Part shown: in pieces, positions 15,767 through 23,860 of the stretch
Layout of the letters: every line of letters begins with the position of its first letter
How positions within the stretch are numbered: the first letter of the stretch is position 1
NCBI GenBank assembly: GCA_011389895.1
Contig: JAABTN010000002.1
Location: forward strand, 1 to 64,000
Length of the DNA: 64,000 bases
Reading direction: 5' to 3'
Source of the DNA: Maritimibacter sp.
GTDB lineage: Bacteria; Pseudomonadota; Alphaproteobacteria; Rhodobacterales; Rhodobacteraceae
Program-made: the position numbers and the translations under genes
The notes under the pieces: generated by a model
Database searches by the model: none
What the model saw: only the letters and a program-made list of their open reading frames with translations
What the model was told of the DNA's origin: nothing

Positions 15767-17464
15767 ATGATCTCTCGCCGCGATTTTCTGCAGGTTGGCA
15801 TGGCAGCAAGCGCCATGGTCGGTGCCTCGGGGTTTGGCAACTGGGGGCGGCTTGCCGCACAGCAGAGCCTGACGCAGGACCAGCTTTTGGATTTCGACAC
15901 CTTCGGGAACGTGTCGCTGATCCATGTCACCGACATCCACGCGCAGCTCAAGCCGGTGTATTTCCGCGAGCCCGAGGTGAATATCGGGGTTGGTGAGAAC
16001 AAGGGCGCGGTGCCCCATGTCACCGGGGCCGAGTTCAAGGCGCGTTACGGCATCGCCGATGGTAGCCCGAACGCCTATGCGCTGACCTACAACGATTTTT
16101 CCGCGCTGGCGCAGGATTACGGCAAGGTCGGCGGGCTGGATCGTGTGTCGACGGTGATCAATGCCATCCGCGCCGCGCGCCCCGATGCGCTGCTGCTTGA
16201 CGGTGGGGATACATGGCACGGCTCCTACACCTGCTACCACTCCGAGGGGCAGGACATGGTCAATGTGATGAACGCGCTCAAGCCCGATGCGATGACCTTC
16301 CACTGGGAATTCACGCTGGGCGGCGACCGGGTGCGCGAGCTGGTCGAAGGGCTGCCTTTCGCGGCACTTGGGCAGAACATCTTCGATGCCGAATGGGATG
16401 AACCCGCAGACAGCTTCGAGAGCTACAAGTTTTTTGAACGCGGCGGCGTCAAGATCGCCGTGATCGGTCAGGCCTTTCCCTACATGCCGATTGCCAACCC
16501 CGGCTGGATGTTCCCGGAATACTCTTTCGGTATTCGCGACGAACGGATGCAGGAGATGGTGGACGAGGTCCGCGCCCAAGGTGCCGAGCTGGTCGTGTGC
16601 CTGAGCCACAATGGCTTCGACGTGGACAAGAAGATGGCGAGCCGGGTGACGGGCATCGACGTGATCTTGACGGGTCACACCCATGATGCGCTGCCCGAAC
16701 CGGTGCTGATCGGTGAAACCATCCTGATCGCCTCCGGCTCCAACGGCAAATTCGTGAGTCGCGTGGATCTCGACGTGCGCGACGGACGCATGATGGGGTT
16801 CCGTCACAAGCTGATCCCGATCTTCTCGGACGTAATCGAACCGGACGCGGCGGTGACCAAGGTCATCGACGCCGAGCGCGCGCCCTATGAGGCGGCGATG
16901 AACGAGGTGATCGGCACCACCGACGAAGAGCTGTATCGCCGGGGCAATTTCAACGGCACATGGGATGACCTGATCTGTGACGCGCTGATTTCCGAGCGCG
17001 AGGCAGACATCGCCATGTCGCCCGGCGTGCGTTGGGGGCCAAGCCTTCTGCCCGGCGATCCGATCACGCGTGAGGACATCTGGAATGTCACCTCGATGAC
17101 CTATGGGCAGGCGTATCGCTCGGAAATGACGGGGGAATTCATTCACACGATCCTCGAGGACGTGGCCGACAACCTGTTCAATCCCGACCCCTATTACCAG
17201 CAGGGCGGCGACATGGTGCGCATTGGTGGCATGGGCTACCGCATCGACATCACCAAACCGCAGGGCGACCGCATCAGCGAGATGACCCTGCTCAAGACCG
17301 GCGAGGCCATCGACCCCGCAAAGACCTATCAGGTCGCGGGTTGGGCCAGCGTCAACGAGGGCACGGAAGGCCCGCAAATCTGGGACGTGGTCGAGAACCA
17401 CGTCAAGAAACTCGGCACTGTCACGCTCGATCCGAATACCTCGGTCGAAGTGGTGCAGGGCTGA
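15767..17464 (+). CDS. soxB: Thiosulfohydrolase SoxB
   Basis: A 565-residue dimanganese hydrolase of the 5'-nucleotidase family that releases sulfate from SoxY-bound sulfonate. MISRRDFLQVGMAASAMVG is a Tat signal. Metal-site motifs are VTDIHAQLKP, LDGGDTWHGSYTCYHSEGQD and TGHTHDALPEP. ATG 15767 follows CGGAG and gives the Tat N-terminus directly; a 12-residue in-frame extension upstream is not conserved-looking. soxC follows after 27 bases. Distinct from the sarcosine oxidase soxB at 53954. Confidence 0.96.
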   Translation: MISRRDFLQVGMAASAMVGASGFGNWGRLAAQQSLTQDQLLDFDTFGNVSLIHVTDIHAQLKPVYFREPEVNIGVGENKGAVPHVTGAEFKARYGIADGSPNAYALTYNDFSALAQDYGKVGGLDRVSTVINAIRAARPDALLLDGGDTWHGSYTCYHSEGQDMVNVMNALKPDAMTFHWEFTLGGDRVRELVEGLPFAALGQNIFDAEWDEPADSFESYKFFERGGVKIAVIGQAFPYMPIANPGWMFPEYSFGIRDERMQEMVDEVRAQGAELVVCLSHNGFDVDKKMASRVTGIDVILTGHTHDALPEPVLIGETILIASGSNGKFVSRVDLDVRDGRMMGFRHKLIPIFSDVIEPDAAVTKVIDAERAPYEAAMNEVIGTTDEELYRRGNFNGTWDDLICDALISEREADIAMSPGVRWGPSLLPGDPITREDIWNVTSMTYGQAYRSEMTGEFIHTILEDVADNLFNPDPYYQQGGDMVRIGGMGYRIDITKPQGDRISEMTLLKTGEAIDPAKTYQVAGWASVNEGTEGPQIWDVVENHVKKLGTVTLDPNTSVEVVQG

Positions 17465-17491
17465 TCAGGACAGGTGAACAGGAGAGCTTCG

Positions 17492-18784
17492 ATGTCAGAC
17501 AAGGATGACACCGTGACCACCCCCTCGCGCCGCGCCTTCTTGCAAGGCTCGGCTGCGGCGGGTGGGGCGTTGATGGCGGCGGGCGCGGCCCGGGCGCAAG
17601 GGCAGGGACCCGACCCGTTGATCACGGAGGTGCAGGATTGGGCCTCGGGTTTGGGCGACGGGGTCGATGCCACGCCCTATGGCCTGCCGATCGAATACGA
17701 AGACGATGTCGTGCGCCGGAACGTGGAATGGCTGACCGCCGACACGATCAGCTCGATCAATTTCACGCCGATCCATGCGCTGGATGGCACCATCACGCCG
17801 CAGGGCTGTGCGTTTGAACGCCACCATTCCGGCGCGATCAACATGCGCAAGGAAGACTTCCGTCTGATGATCAACGGGCTGGTCGACCGCCCGCTGGTGT
17901 TCTCCTATGCCGATCTCGAACGCTTCCCGCGCGAAAACCACACCTATTTCCTCGAATGTGCAGCCAACACCGGCATGGAATGGGCCGGGGCGCAGCTTAA
18001 CGGGGCGCAGTTCACCCATGGCATGATCCACAACATGGAATACACCGGCGTCTCGCTGCGCGTGCTTCTGGAAGAGGCCGGGCTGTCTGCCGCGGGCGAT
18101 CTGGCGGACAAATGGGTCTACGTGGAAGGCGCCGATGCCTCGTCCAATGGCCGCTCGATCCCGATGGAGAAAGCGCTTGATGACGTGATCGTCGCCTTCA
18201 AGGCCAACGGCGAGGCGTTGCGCATGGAGCATGGCTATCCCGTGCGCCTTGTCGTGCCCGGTTGGGAAGGCAACATGTGGGTCAAATGGCTGCGCCGGAT
18301 CGAGGTCACCGACCAGGCGATCGAAAGCCGCGAGGAAACGTCGAAATACACCGACACGCTGGCCGATGGCACGTCGCGCAAGTGGACGTGGGTCATGGAT
18401 GCGAAATCCGTGGTCACAAGCCCGAGCCCGCAATCCCCGATCACCCATGGCCCCGGACCGATGGTCATCACCGGCCTTGCATGGTCCGGTCGCGGCGCGA
18501 TCACGGGTGTCGATGTGACGCTGGACGGGGGCGTGACGTGGCAAAAGGCCCGGCTCGCCAAGCCGGGCGAGAAGATGGCGCTCAGCCGCTTCTATCTCGA
18601 TATCGACTGGGATGGCTCGGAGATGCTGGTGCAAAGTCGCGCCCATGATGAAACCGGATACGTCCAGCCCACCAAGGCGCAATTGCGCGAGGTGCGTGGC
18701 CTGAACTCGATCTACCACAACAACTGTATCCAGACGTGGCACGTCAAGGAGAGCGGGGAGGCAGAGAATGTCGAAATTTCTTAA
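17492..18784 (+). CDS. soxC: Sulfane dehydrogenase molybdenum subunit SoxC
   Basis: A 430-residue sulfite-oxidase-fold protein, molybdenum subunit of SoxCD, which removes six electrons from the sulfane sulfur on SoxY. SRRAFLQGSAAAGG is the Tat signal core. Cys156 in YFLECAANTGMEW is the molybdenum-ligating Cys; a C-terminal dimerisation domain follows (GLAWSGRGAITGVDVTLDGG). ATG 17492 is preferred (AGGAGA upstream) over an in-frame GTG at 17474. It overlaps soxD by 17 bases, so the two subunits are made together. Confidence 0.95.
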   Translation: MSDKDDTVTTPSRRAFLQGSAAAGGALMAAGAARAQGQGPDPLITEVQDWASGLGDGVDATPYGLPIEYEDDVVRRNVEWLTADTISSINFTPIHALDGTITPQGCAFERHHSGAINMRKEDFRLMINGLVDRPLVFSYADLERFPRENHTYFLECAANTGMEWAGAQLNGAQFTHGMIHNMEYTGVSLRVLLEEAGLSAAGDLADKWVYVEGADASSNGRSIPMEKALDDVIVAFKANGEALRMEHGYPVRLVVPGWEGNMWVKWLRRIEVTDQAIESREETSKYTDTLADGTSRKWTWVMDAKSVVTSPSPQSPITHGPGPMVITGLAWSGRGAITGVDVTLDGGVTWQKARLAKPGEKMALSRFYLDIDWDGSEMLVQSRAHDETGYVQPTKAQLREVRGLNSIYHNNCIQTWHVKESGEAENVEIS

Positions 18785-19820
18785 AGGCACCGCGATTGCG
18801 GCACTGACGCTGGCAGCCGGTCCCGCGCTGTCGGAAACCTTCGGGCTTGGGCGCGAAGCGTTGCCGGAAGAGATCGCCGCTTGGGATCTTGACGTGGCCC
18901 CCGACGGCACCGGGCTTCCGGTCGGGTCGGGGTCGGTCGAGGACGGTGAAATGATCTTCTCGGATTATTGCGCGGTCTGCCATGGCGAGTTTGCCGAAGG
19001 CGTGGGCAATTGGCCGAAGCTCGCGGGCGGCGACGGATCGCTGGCCGACGAAGACCCGTTGAAGACCGTGGGGTCGTATTGGCCCTATCTCTCGACGGTG
19101 TTCGACTACGTGCGCCGGTCGATGCCCTTTGGCGCGGCCCAGACCCTGTCTGACGACGATGTTTATGCGATGACGGCCTATATCCTCTATTCGAATTTTC
19201 TCGTGGATGATGATTTCGTCCTCTCGAACGAGAATTTCCTCGAGGTCGAGATGCCGAATGCCGACGGTTTCATCGTCGATGACCGGCCAGAGACGGAATA
19301 CACCCATTTCACGGCGGAAAACGCCTGTTACGAGACCTGCAAGGACAGCGTGGAAATCACCATGCGGGCCACCGTTCTGGACGTGACGCCGGAGGAAACC
19401 GCGGCCGAGGAAGCGGCGGCGGTCGAAGAGGCGGTCGAAACGGTCGAGGCGGCGGTTACGGACGAGGCTGGCGCGAATGACGACGCGATGCCTGCGCCGG
19501 ACCCGGAACTGGTCGCGGCGGGTGAGAATGTCTACAAGAAGTGCAAGGCCTGTCACCAGGTCGGTGAAGATGCCAAGAACCGGACTGGCCCGGTGCTCAA
19601 CGGTATCATCGGCGCGCCCGCGGCCCAGAATGCGGATTTCCGGTATTCCAACGGCATGAAGGACGCGGCCGAAGAGGGTTTGGTCTGGGATCACGCAGCG
19701 CTGACCGGGTATCTGACCAAGCCTCGCGACTACATCAAGGGGACGAAGATGTCCTTCGCGGGCCTCAGGTCGCAAGATGACATCGACGCGGTGATCGCGT
19801 ATTTGTCGACCTTCAAATAA
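18768..19820 (+). CDS. soxD: Diheme cytochrome c subunit SoxD
   Basis: A 350-residue electron acceptor subunit of SoxCD. It has a signal peptide (MSKFLKGTAIAALTLAAGPALS), a first heme domain with CAVCH at 68-72 and a second with CKACH at 259-263. The two are joined by an unusually plain Ala/Glu-rich stretch at about 205-243, and Cys187/Cys191 lie between. The start overlaps soxC. Having SoxCD means complete oxidation of thiosulfate to sulfate with no sulfur globules, by known physiology. Confidence 0.94.
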   Translation: MSKFLKGTAIAALTLAAGPALSETFGLGREALPEEIAAWDLDVAPDGTGLPVGSGSVEDGEMIFSDYCAVCHGEFAEGVGNWPKLAGGDGSLADEDPLKTVGSYWPYLSTVFDYVRRSMPFGAAQTLSDDDVYAMTAYILYSNFLVDDDFVLSNENFLEVEMPNADGFIVDDRPETEYTHFTAENACYETCKDSVEITMRATVLDVTPEETAAEEAAAVEEAVETVEAAVTDEAGANDDAMPAPDPELVAAGENVYKKCKACHQVGEDAKNRTGPVLNGIIGAPAAQNADFRYSNGMKDAAEEGLVWDHAALTGYLTKPRDYIKGTKMSFAGLRSQDDIDAVIAYLSTFK

Positions 19821-20000
19821 GCGCACGGGTTCCTCCCCGACGCTCGGCGTCGCGCCTTTCAGGCGCGGCGTCGATGCGCGATCTGCCAATGGCGAGACGC
19901 TGCGCTGCGGCATTAAAAATCACCTTATTTCAAGAGTTTGCCCGGCAAAGATCACGCGAATACCTTTGGTTTGAAACCTGATTCAGGATAGGATTGTCTC

Positions 20001-20705
20001 ATGAAAACGATTCTGCTTTCGGTCCTTTCGGCCACCTTTCTTTCGATCGGTGCCCCGGTCATGGCGCAGGAATTCGGGGATGCCGAAGACGGGGCGCAGG
20101 TGTTCAAGAAATGCCGCGCCTGTCACATGGTCGGGCCCGACGCCTTCAACCGCACAGGTCCGCATCTGAACGAGCTGTTCGGACGTCGCGCCGGGTCGGT
20201 GGAAGAGGTCACCTATTCCGACGGGCTGATCCGGATGGGCAACGACGGGCTGATGTGGGATGTCGAAAGCCTCGATGCCTACATCGAAAACCCGAAAGCT
20301 TTCGCTTCGGACACGCGGATGAATTTCCCCGGTGTGAAGGATCAGGGCCAGCGCAACGACCTTCTGGCGTTCCTGCGTCAATATTCGGCCAGTCCCGCCA
20401 ACATTCCCGGTTCCGCCCCCACGGCGATGCCCCGGGAAGTCGCGCTGTCGGATGAGACGTTGGCGATCGAAGGCGATGCGGAATACGGTCAATACCTGAG
20501 TTCGGAGTGCACGTCGTGCCACCAGATCGACGGGGACAATGACGGCATTCCCGGGATCGTCGGCTGGCCACAGGAAGATTTCGTGGTCGCGATGCATGCC
20601 TACAAGGAAAAGGTCCGCCCGCACCCGGTCATGCAGATGATGGCCGGACGGCTGGCGGATGATGAGATTGCCGCGCTCGCGGCATATTTCGGCGGGCTTG
20701 AATAA
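20001..20705 (+). CDS. soxE: Diheme c-type cytochrome SoxE
   Basis: A 234-residue periplasmic cytochrome with a signal peptide (MKTILLSVLSATFLSIGAPVMA) and two heme motifs, CRACH (38-42) and CTSCH (170-174). The first half resembles class I cytochrome c (CHMVGPDAFNRTGPHLNELFG), the second is a short monoheme domain. In Paracoccus SoxE and SoxF form a flavocytochrome; SoxE would take electrons from the flavin. It is separated from soxD by 180 bases that contain short inverted repeats (GCGCCT/AGGCGC) but no clear terminator. soxF follows after 33 bases. Confidence 0.9.
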   Translation: MKTILLSVLSATFLSIGAPVMAQEFGDAEDGAQVFKKCRACHMVGPDAFNRTGPHLNELFGRRAGSVEEVTYSDGLIRMGNDGLMWDVESLDAYIENPKAFASDTRMNFPGVKDQGQRNDLLAFLRQYSASPANIPGSAPTAMPREVALSDETLAIEGDAEYGQYLSSECTSCHQIDGDNDGIPGIVGWPQEDFVVAMHAYKEKVRPHPVMQMMAGRLADDEIAALAAYFGGLE

Positions 20706-20738
20706 CCCCGGCGAACCCAACAACAGGGAGGAAAGACG

Positions 20739-22010
20739 ATGACAATGAACAGACGCCAATTCGTGGGCCGGACGGCCTTGGGCGCGGCCGCGACGATGGC
20801 CGCACCGCATGTTTACGCTGCCGGGCACGGCGGCAAACCCAAGGTGGTCGTGATCGGCGGCGGCGCCGGGGGCGCAACCGCGGCACGCTATATCAACAAG
20901 GATTCCGATGGGGCGATCGACGTGACGCTGGTTGAGCCGACGCGCACCTATTACACCTGCTTTTTCTCGAACCTCTACATCGGGGGGTTCCGCACAATCG
21001 AAAGCCTTGCCCACAGCTATGGCTCGATCGCGGCCGAGGGTGTGAACGTGGTGCATGATTACGCCGTGGGCATTGATCGCGACGCAAAGACCGTCACGCT
21101 CGCCGGTGGCGACACCTTGCCCTACGATCGCCTCGTCCTGTCGCCGGGGATTGATTTCGTCGAAGGCGCCGTTCCCGGTTGGGACGTGAGCGTGCAGAAC
21201 AAGATGCCCCATGCCTACAAGGCCGGGAGCCAGACCGAGCTTCTCAAGGCCCAGATCGAGGCGATGCCGGAAGGCGGAACCTTTGCCATGGTGGCCCCGC
21301 CAAACCCGTTCCGCTGCCCGCCCGGACCCTATGAGCGGGTGTCGATGGTCGCCCATCTGCTGACCGAGATCAATCCGACCGCACGGATCCTGATCGCCGA
21401 CCCGAAAGAGAAATTCTCGAAACAGGCGCTCTTCGAAGAGGGGTGGAACAAGCATTATTCCGGGATGATCGAGCGGATCGGGCCGGATTTCGGTGGCAAC
21501 AACGTCGAGGTGAATGCGGACGAGATGACGCTGACCATCGACGGGGTGGTCGAGAACGTCGATGTCTGCAACGTGATCCCGGCGATGAAGGCGGGCGTAA
21601 TCTGCGAGCGCGCCGGGCTGACCGAAGGCAACTGGGCGCCGGTGTCGGGCCATACGATGCAAAGCCGCATCGATGAGAACGTGCATGTGCTGGGCGATGC
21701 CTGTGCACAGGGCGACATGCCGAAATCGGGCTTCTCGGCCAACAGCCAGGCCAAGGTCGCGGCGATGGCGGTGCGCGGGGCTCTCACGGACTCGCGCGTG
21801 TTCCCGGCGAAATTCTCGAACACTTGCTGGTCGCTGGTCAACGCCGACGACGGGATCAAGGTCGGGGCGTCTTACGAGGCCACGGACGAGAAGATTTCCA
21901 TGACCGAAGGCTTTATCAGCGACACGGGCGAAGATGCCGCGCTGAGAAAAGCCACCTATGAGGAATCTCTTGGCTGGTATGCCGGGATTTCCTCGGATAT
22001 ATTCGGGTAA
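20739..22010 (+). CDS. soxF: Sulfide dehydrogenase flavoprotein SoxF (FCSD type)
   Basis: A 423-residue flavoprotein like the flavin subunit of flavocytochrome c sulfide dehydrogenase. MNRRQFVGRTALGAAATMA is a Tat signal, then KVVVIGGGAGGATAARYI binds FAD. Redox Cys candidates are in TYYTCFFSNLYIGG and VCNVIPAMKAG. The FAD-tail motif VLGDACAQGDMPKSGFSANS is intact. It oxidises sulfide to polysulfide with SoxE as electron acceptor. ATG 20739 or the ATG two codons later may start. A terminator hairpin follows. Confidence 0.93.
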   Translation: MTMNRRQFVGRTALGAAATMAAPHVYAAGHGGKPKVVVIGGGAGGATAARYINKDSDGAIDVTLVEPTRTYYTCFFSNLYIGGFRTIESLAHSYGSIAAEGVNVVHDYAVGIDRDAKTVTLAGGDTLPYDRLVLSPGIDFVEGAVPGWDVSVQNKMPHAYKAGSQTELLKAQIEAMPEGGTFAMVAPPNPFRCPPGPYERVSMVAHLLTEINPTARILIADPKEKFSKQALFEEGWNKHYSGMIERIGPDFGGNNVEVNADEMTLTIDGVVENVDVCNVIPAMKAGVICERAGLTEGNWAPVSGHTMQSRIDENVHVLGDACAQGDMPKSGFSANSQAKVAAMAVRGALTDSRVFPAKFSNTCWSLVNADDGIKVGASYEATDEKISMTEGFISDTGEDAALRKATYEESLGWYAGISSDIFG

Positions 22011-22021
22011 TCGAATGTAAT

Positions 22022-22053
22022 GCCGCCGGGGCGTGGTCCCGGCGGCGCTTTCT
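22022..22053 (+). terminator. Hairpin terminator after soxF
   Basis: GCCGCCGGG at 22022-22030 pairs perfectly with CCCGGCGGC at 22038-22046 and is followed by GCTTTCT. It lies 12 bases after the soxF stop and 23 bases before the DUF302 gene, so it may lower but not abolish read-through. Confidence 0.65.
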
Positions 22054-22068
22054 CCGGGAGGATATCTG

Positions 22069-22524
22069 ATGAAAACGTTCCTGATCGCTGCCGTGACTGC
22101 CGCCTTAACGTTGGGGGCCGCGCCCGCGCTGGCCGATAACCACGCGGGCGCGCTCGCGACGGTCTATGACTACGAGGGCAGCTTCGATGACGCGACCTTT
22201 GCTGTCGAAACCGCCATCGTGGGTCAGGGGCTGGTCATCGACTACGTCTCGCACACCGGCGACATGCTGGCTCGCACCGGGATTGATGTCGGGTCCGAGA
22301 CGACGATTTTCGACGCGGCGGACATCTTCCTGTTCTGCTCTGCCGTCACCTCGCGCGAAGTGATGGAGGTGGACCCGATGAACATCGCGTTCTGCCCCTA
22401 CGGCATCTTTGTGACGGATTCCGAGGGCGCGGTTCAGATCGGCTATCGCAATTATCCCGAGGGCGAGATGCAGAAGGTTCAGGCGCTGCTGGATGATATC
22501 GTGCAGGACGCTTTGGAGAACTGA
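22069..22524 (+). CDS. Secreted DUF302 protein at the end of the sox cluster
   Basis: A 151-residue protein with a Sec signal peptide (MKTFLIAAVTAALTLGAAPALA) and a DUF302-like body: YDYEGSFDDATFAVETAI, then VDYV-like strand, then Cys90 (LFCSAVTSREVM) and Cys109 (NIAFCPYGIFV). A conserved Cys pair and a Met (VDPMNIAF) between would suit a metal, heme or sulfur site. ATG 22069 follows GGGAGGATATCTG. It follows soxF where Paracoccus has soxG, to which it is not similar by eye. Its closeness to SoxF suggests a periplasmic role in sulfur oxidation, which is inference. Confidence 0.8.
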   Translation: MKTFLIAAVTAALTLGAAPALADNHAGALATVYDYEGSFDDATFAVETAIVGQGLVIDYVSHTGDMLARTGIDVGSETTIFDAADIFLFCSAVTSREVMEVDPMNIAFCPYGIFVTDSEGAVQIGYRNYPEGEMQKVQALLDDIVQDALEN

Positions 22525-22640
22525 GCGTAAGAACGATGTTCGCGCGGGTGGGGCGCATGGTGGTCTTTGCCGGACGCCCTTCTGCCAAGTAGCAATTTGT
22601 CGGACGGATTTCCCGAAAACCCGTACGTGCAAGAAAATAT

Positions 22641-22656
22641 AATCGTTTTTTTGAAT
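22641..22656. promoter_or_regulatory. Putative SoxR operator upstream of the YeeE pair
   Basis: AATC (22641-22644), eight bases, GAAT (22653-22656): one mismatch from ATTC-N8-GAAT, in an AT-rich patch unlike the GC-rich surroundings. It lies 75 bases upstream of the first YeeE gene, about the same distance as the soxX and soxV sites from their genes. Confidence 0.5.
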
Positions 22657-22730
22657 ATGACCTTGAGACGCGCCCGACCACCGCATATGTCGGGCGTTCA
22701 ACGCAAACAGCATGTGAGAGTGAGGAGATC

Positions 22731-23171
22731 ATGACTGTCATCGAAACGGCTTTCACGCCGGGGGCGTCGCTGATCGGCGGGCTTCTGATCGGATTCGGCA
22801 CCGTTCTGCTCATGGCCGTGCGCGGCAACGTTTTCGGGGCCACGGGAATTCTGGCGGGGTTCTTGACCCCCTCGTCCTCGTCCGAATGGGGGTGGCGCGC
22901 GGTCCTGATCGCCGGGATGCTTACCGGGCCCTTCGTCGTGTTGGGCGTCACCGGCGCCCTGCCGGTGATCGAGGTGCCGGTGTCAAAATGGATGATGATC
23001 GTCGGCGGGTTCATCGTTGGGCTTGGCGTGACCTATGGCGCGGGCTGCACATCGGGGCATGGTGTCTGTGGCATCGCCCGTTTGTCGCCGCGCTCGATCG
23101 CGGCCACGGTGACCTTCATGATCACCGCCGGCATCACCGTCTACATCATCCGCCACGTGATCGGAGGCTGA
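22731..23171 (+). CDS. YeeE/YedE half-transporter A
   Basis: A 146-residue membrane protein with about four hydrophobic segments. The sulfur-handling Cys motif [19 protein letters not shown] (Cys106, Cys113) is typical of the N-terminal half of YeeE proteins. It forms a pair with the next gene, three bases downstream, as in two-gene pmpA/pmpB systems. Moving sulfane sulfur or thiosulfate across the inner membrane is the family expectation. The product differs from SoxT at 9707, which carries both halves in one chain. Confidence 0.88.
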   Translation: MTVIETAFTPGASLIGGLLIGFGTVLLMAVRGNVFGATGILAGFLTPSSSSEWGWRAVLIAGMLTGPFVVLGVTGALPVIEVPVSKWMMIVGGFIVGLGVTYGAGCTSGHGVCGIARLSPRSIAATVTFMITAGITVYIIRHVIGG

Positions 23172-23174
23172 CCC

Positions 23175-23621
23175 ATGCAAAAGCTGTTCATCTATATCGC
23201 GGGCCTCATGTTCGGCGTCGGCATCTCGATCGGCGGCATGGCCAACCCGGCAAAGGTGCAGAACTTCTTCGATGTCGCAGGCATCTGGGATCCGTCCCTG
23301 ATCTTCGTCATGGGGGGCGCGCTTCTGGTCACCGCGCCGGGATACTGGCTCTTGTTTCGCCGGGGGCGCCCGTTTTTCGAGACGAGCTTCAGCGTGCCGA
23401 CCAACCGGGTGATCGACACGAAGCTGATCGCCGGGTCGGCGGTCTTCGGCATCGGTTGGGGCATCGCCGGGTTCTGCCCGGGGGCGTCGATCCCGGTGCT
23501 CTCGACCTTGAACCCGGACGTTCTGATTTTCACCGGGGCGCTGATCGCGGGCATCTTTGCCGCCAAGGGCATGATGCGGATCACCGCGATGCGGCGCGAC
23601 ACCCCGAAACAACCCGCCTGA
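23175..23621 (+). CDS. YeeE/YedE half-transporter B
   Basis: A 148-residue membrane protein, second half of the YeeE pair. VGISIGGMANPAKVQNFFDV and GWGIAGFCPGASIPVLS (one Cys in the conserved GFCPG motif) are hallmarks. It starts three bases after half A, so the two are co-translated. A strong terminator follows, making this a two-gene unit between the DUF302 gene and the persulfide dioxygenase operon. Confidence 0.88.
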   Translation: MQKLFIYIAGLMFGVGISIGGMANPAKVQNFFDVAGIWDPSLIFVMGGALLVTAPGYWLLFRRGRPFFETSFSVPTNRVIDTKLIAGSAVFGIGWGIAGFCPGASIPVLSTLNPDVLIFTGALIAGIFAAKGMMRITAMRRDTPKQPA

Positions 23622-23655
23622 TCCGCCCGGATCAATCTGCGAGCAATCGATGCCA

Positions 23656-23686
23656 AAAGGGCCGTGCCAAGTGCGCGGCCCTTTTT
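23656..23686 (+). terminator. Rho-independent terminator after the YeeE pair
   Basis: AAAGGGCCG (23656-23664) pairs perfectly with CGGCCCTTT (23676-23684), then further T bases. It is 35 bases after the second YeeE stop and isolates that unit from the persulfide dioxygenase gene. Confidence 0.85.
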
Positions 23687-23717
23687 CCATGCCGTTTTCG
23701 GCTGTCATCCACATTAA

Positions 23718-23733
23718 ATTCAAAAAATGGAAT
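23718..23733. promoter_or_regulatory. Putative SoxR operator upstream of the persulfide dioxygenase gene
   Basis: A perfect ATTC-N8-GAAT palindrome: ATTC at 23718-23721, GAAT at 23730-23733. It lies 128 bases before the persulfide dioxygenase start and directly after the terminator of the YeeE pair. In Agrobacterium and Xylella the related repressor BigR controls a gene for a protein of the same two functions as the genes that follow here. Confidence 0.65.
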
Positions 23734-23860
23734 GTAAGGGGTTTACGCGTCGCCCCCAGACCCCTATTTCCATCTCAACGGTTCTGAATATGTGCATTGT
23801 TACAGCTTCAGGGCATGGTAACCTCAAGCGCCGAGCGGATGATCGGCAAGGAGTGGAGAG

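Noticed and set aside
15704-17401. Long open frame of about 565 codons on the strand opposite soxB
   Set aside because: It is the usual antisense shadow in high-GC DNA; its product is rich in His, Gly, Asp and Val without any motif, and SoxB fully explains the region. The same holds for the long frame opposite soxE/soxF at 19983-21686.
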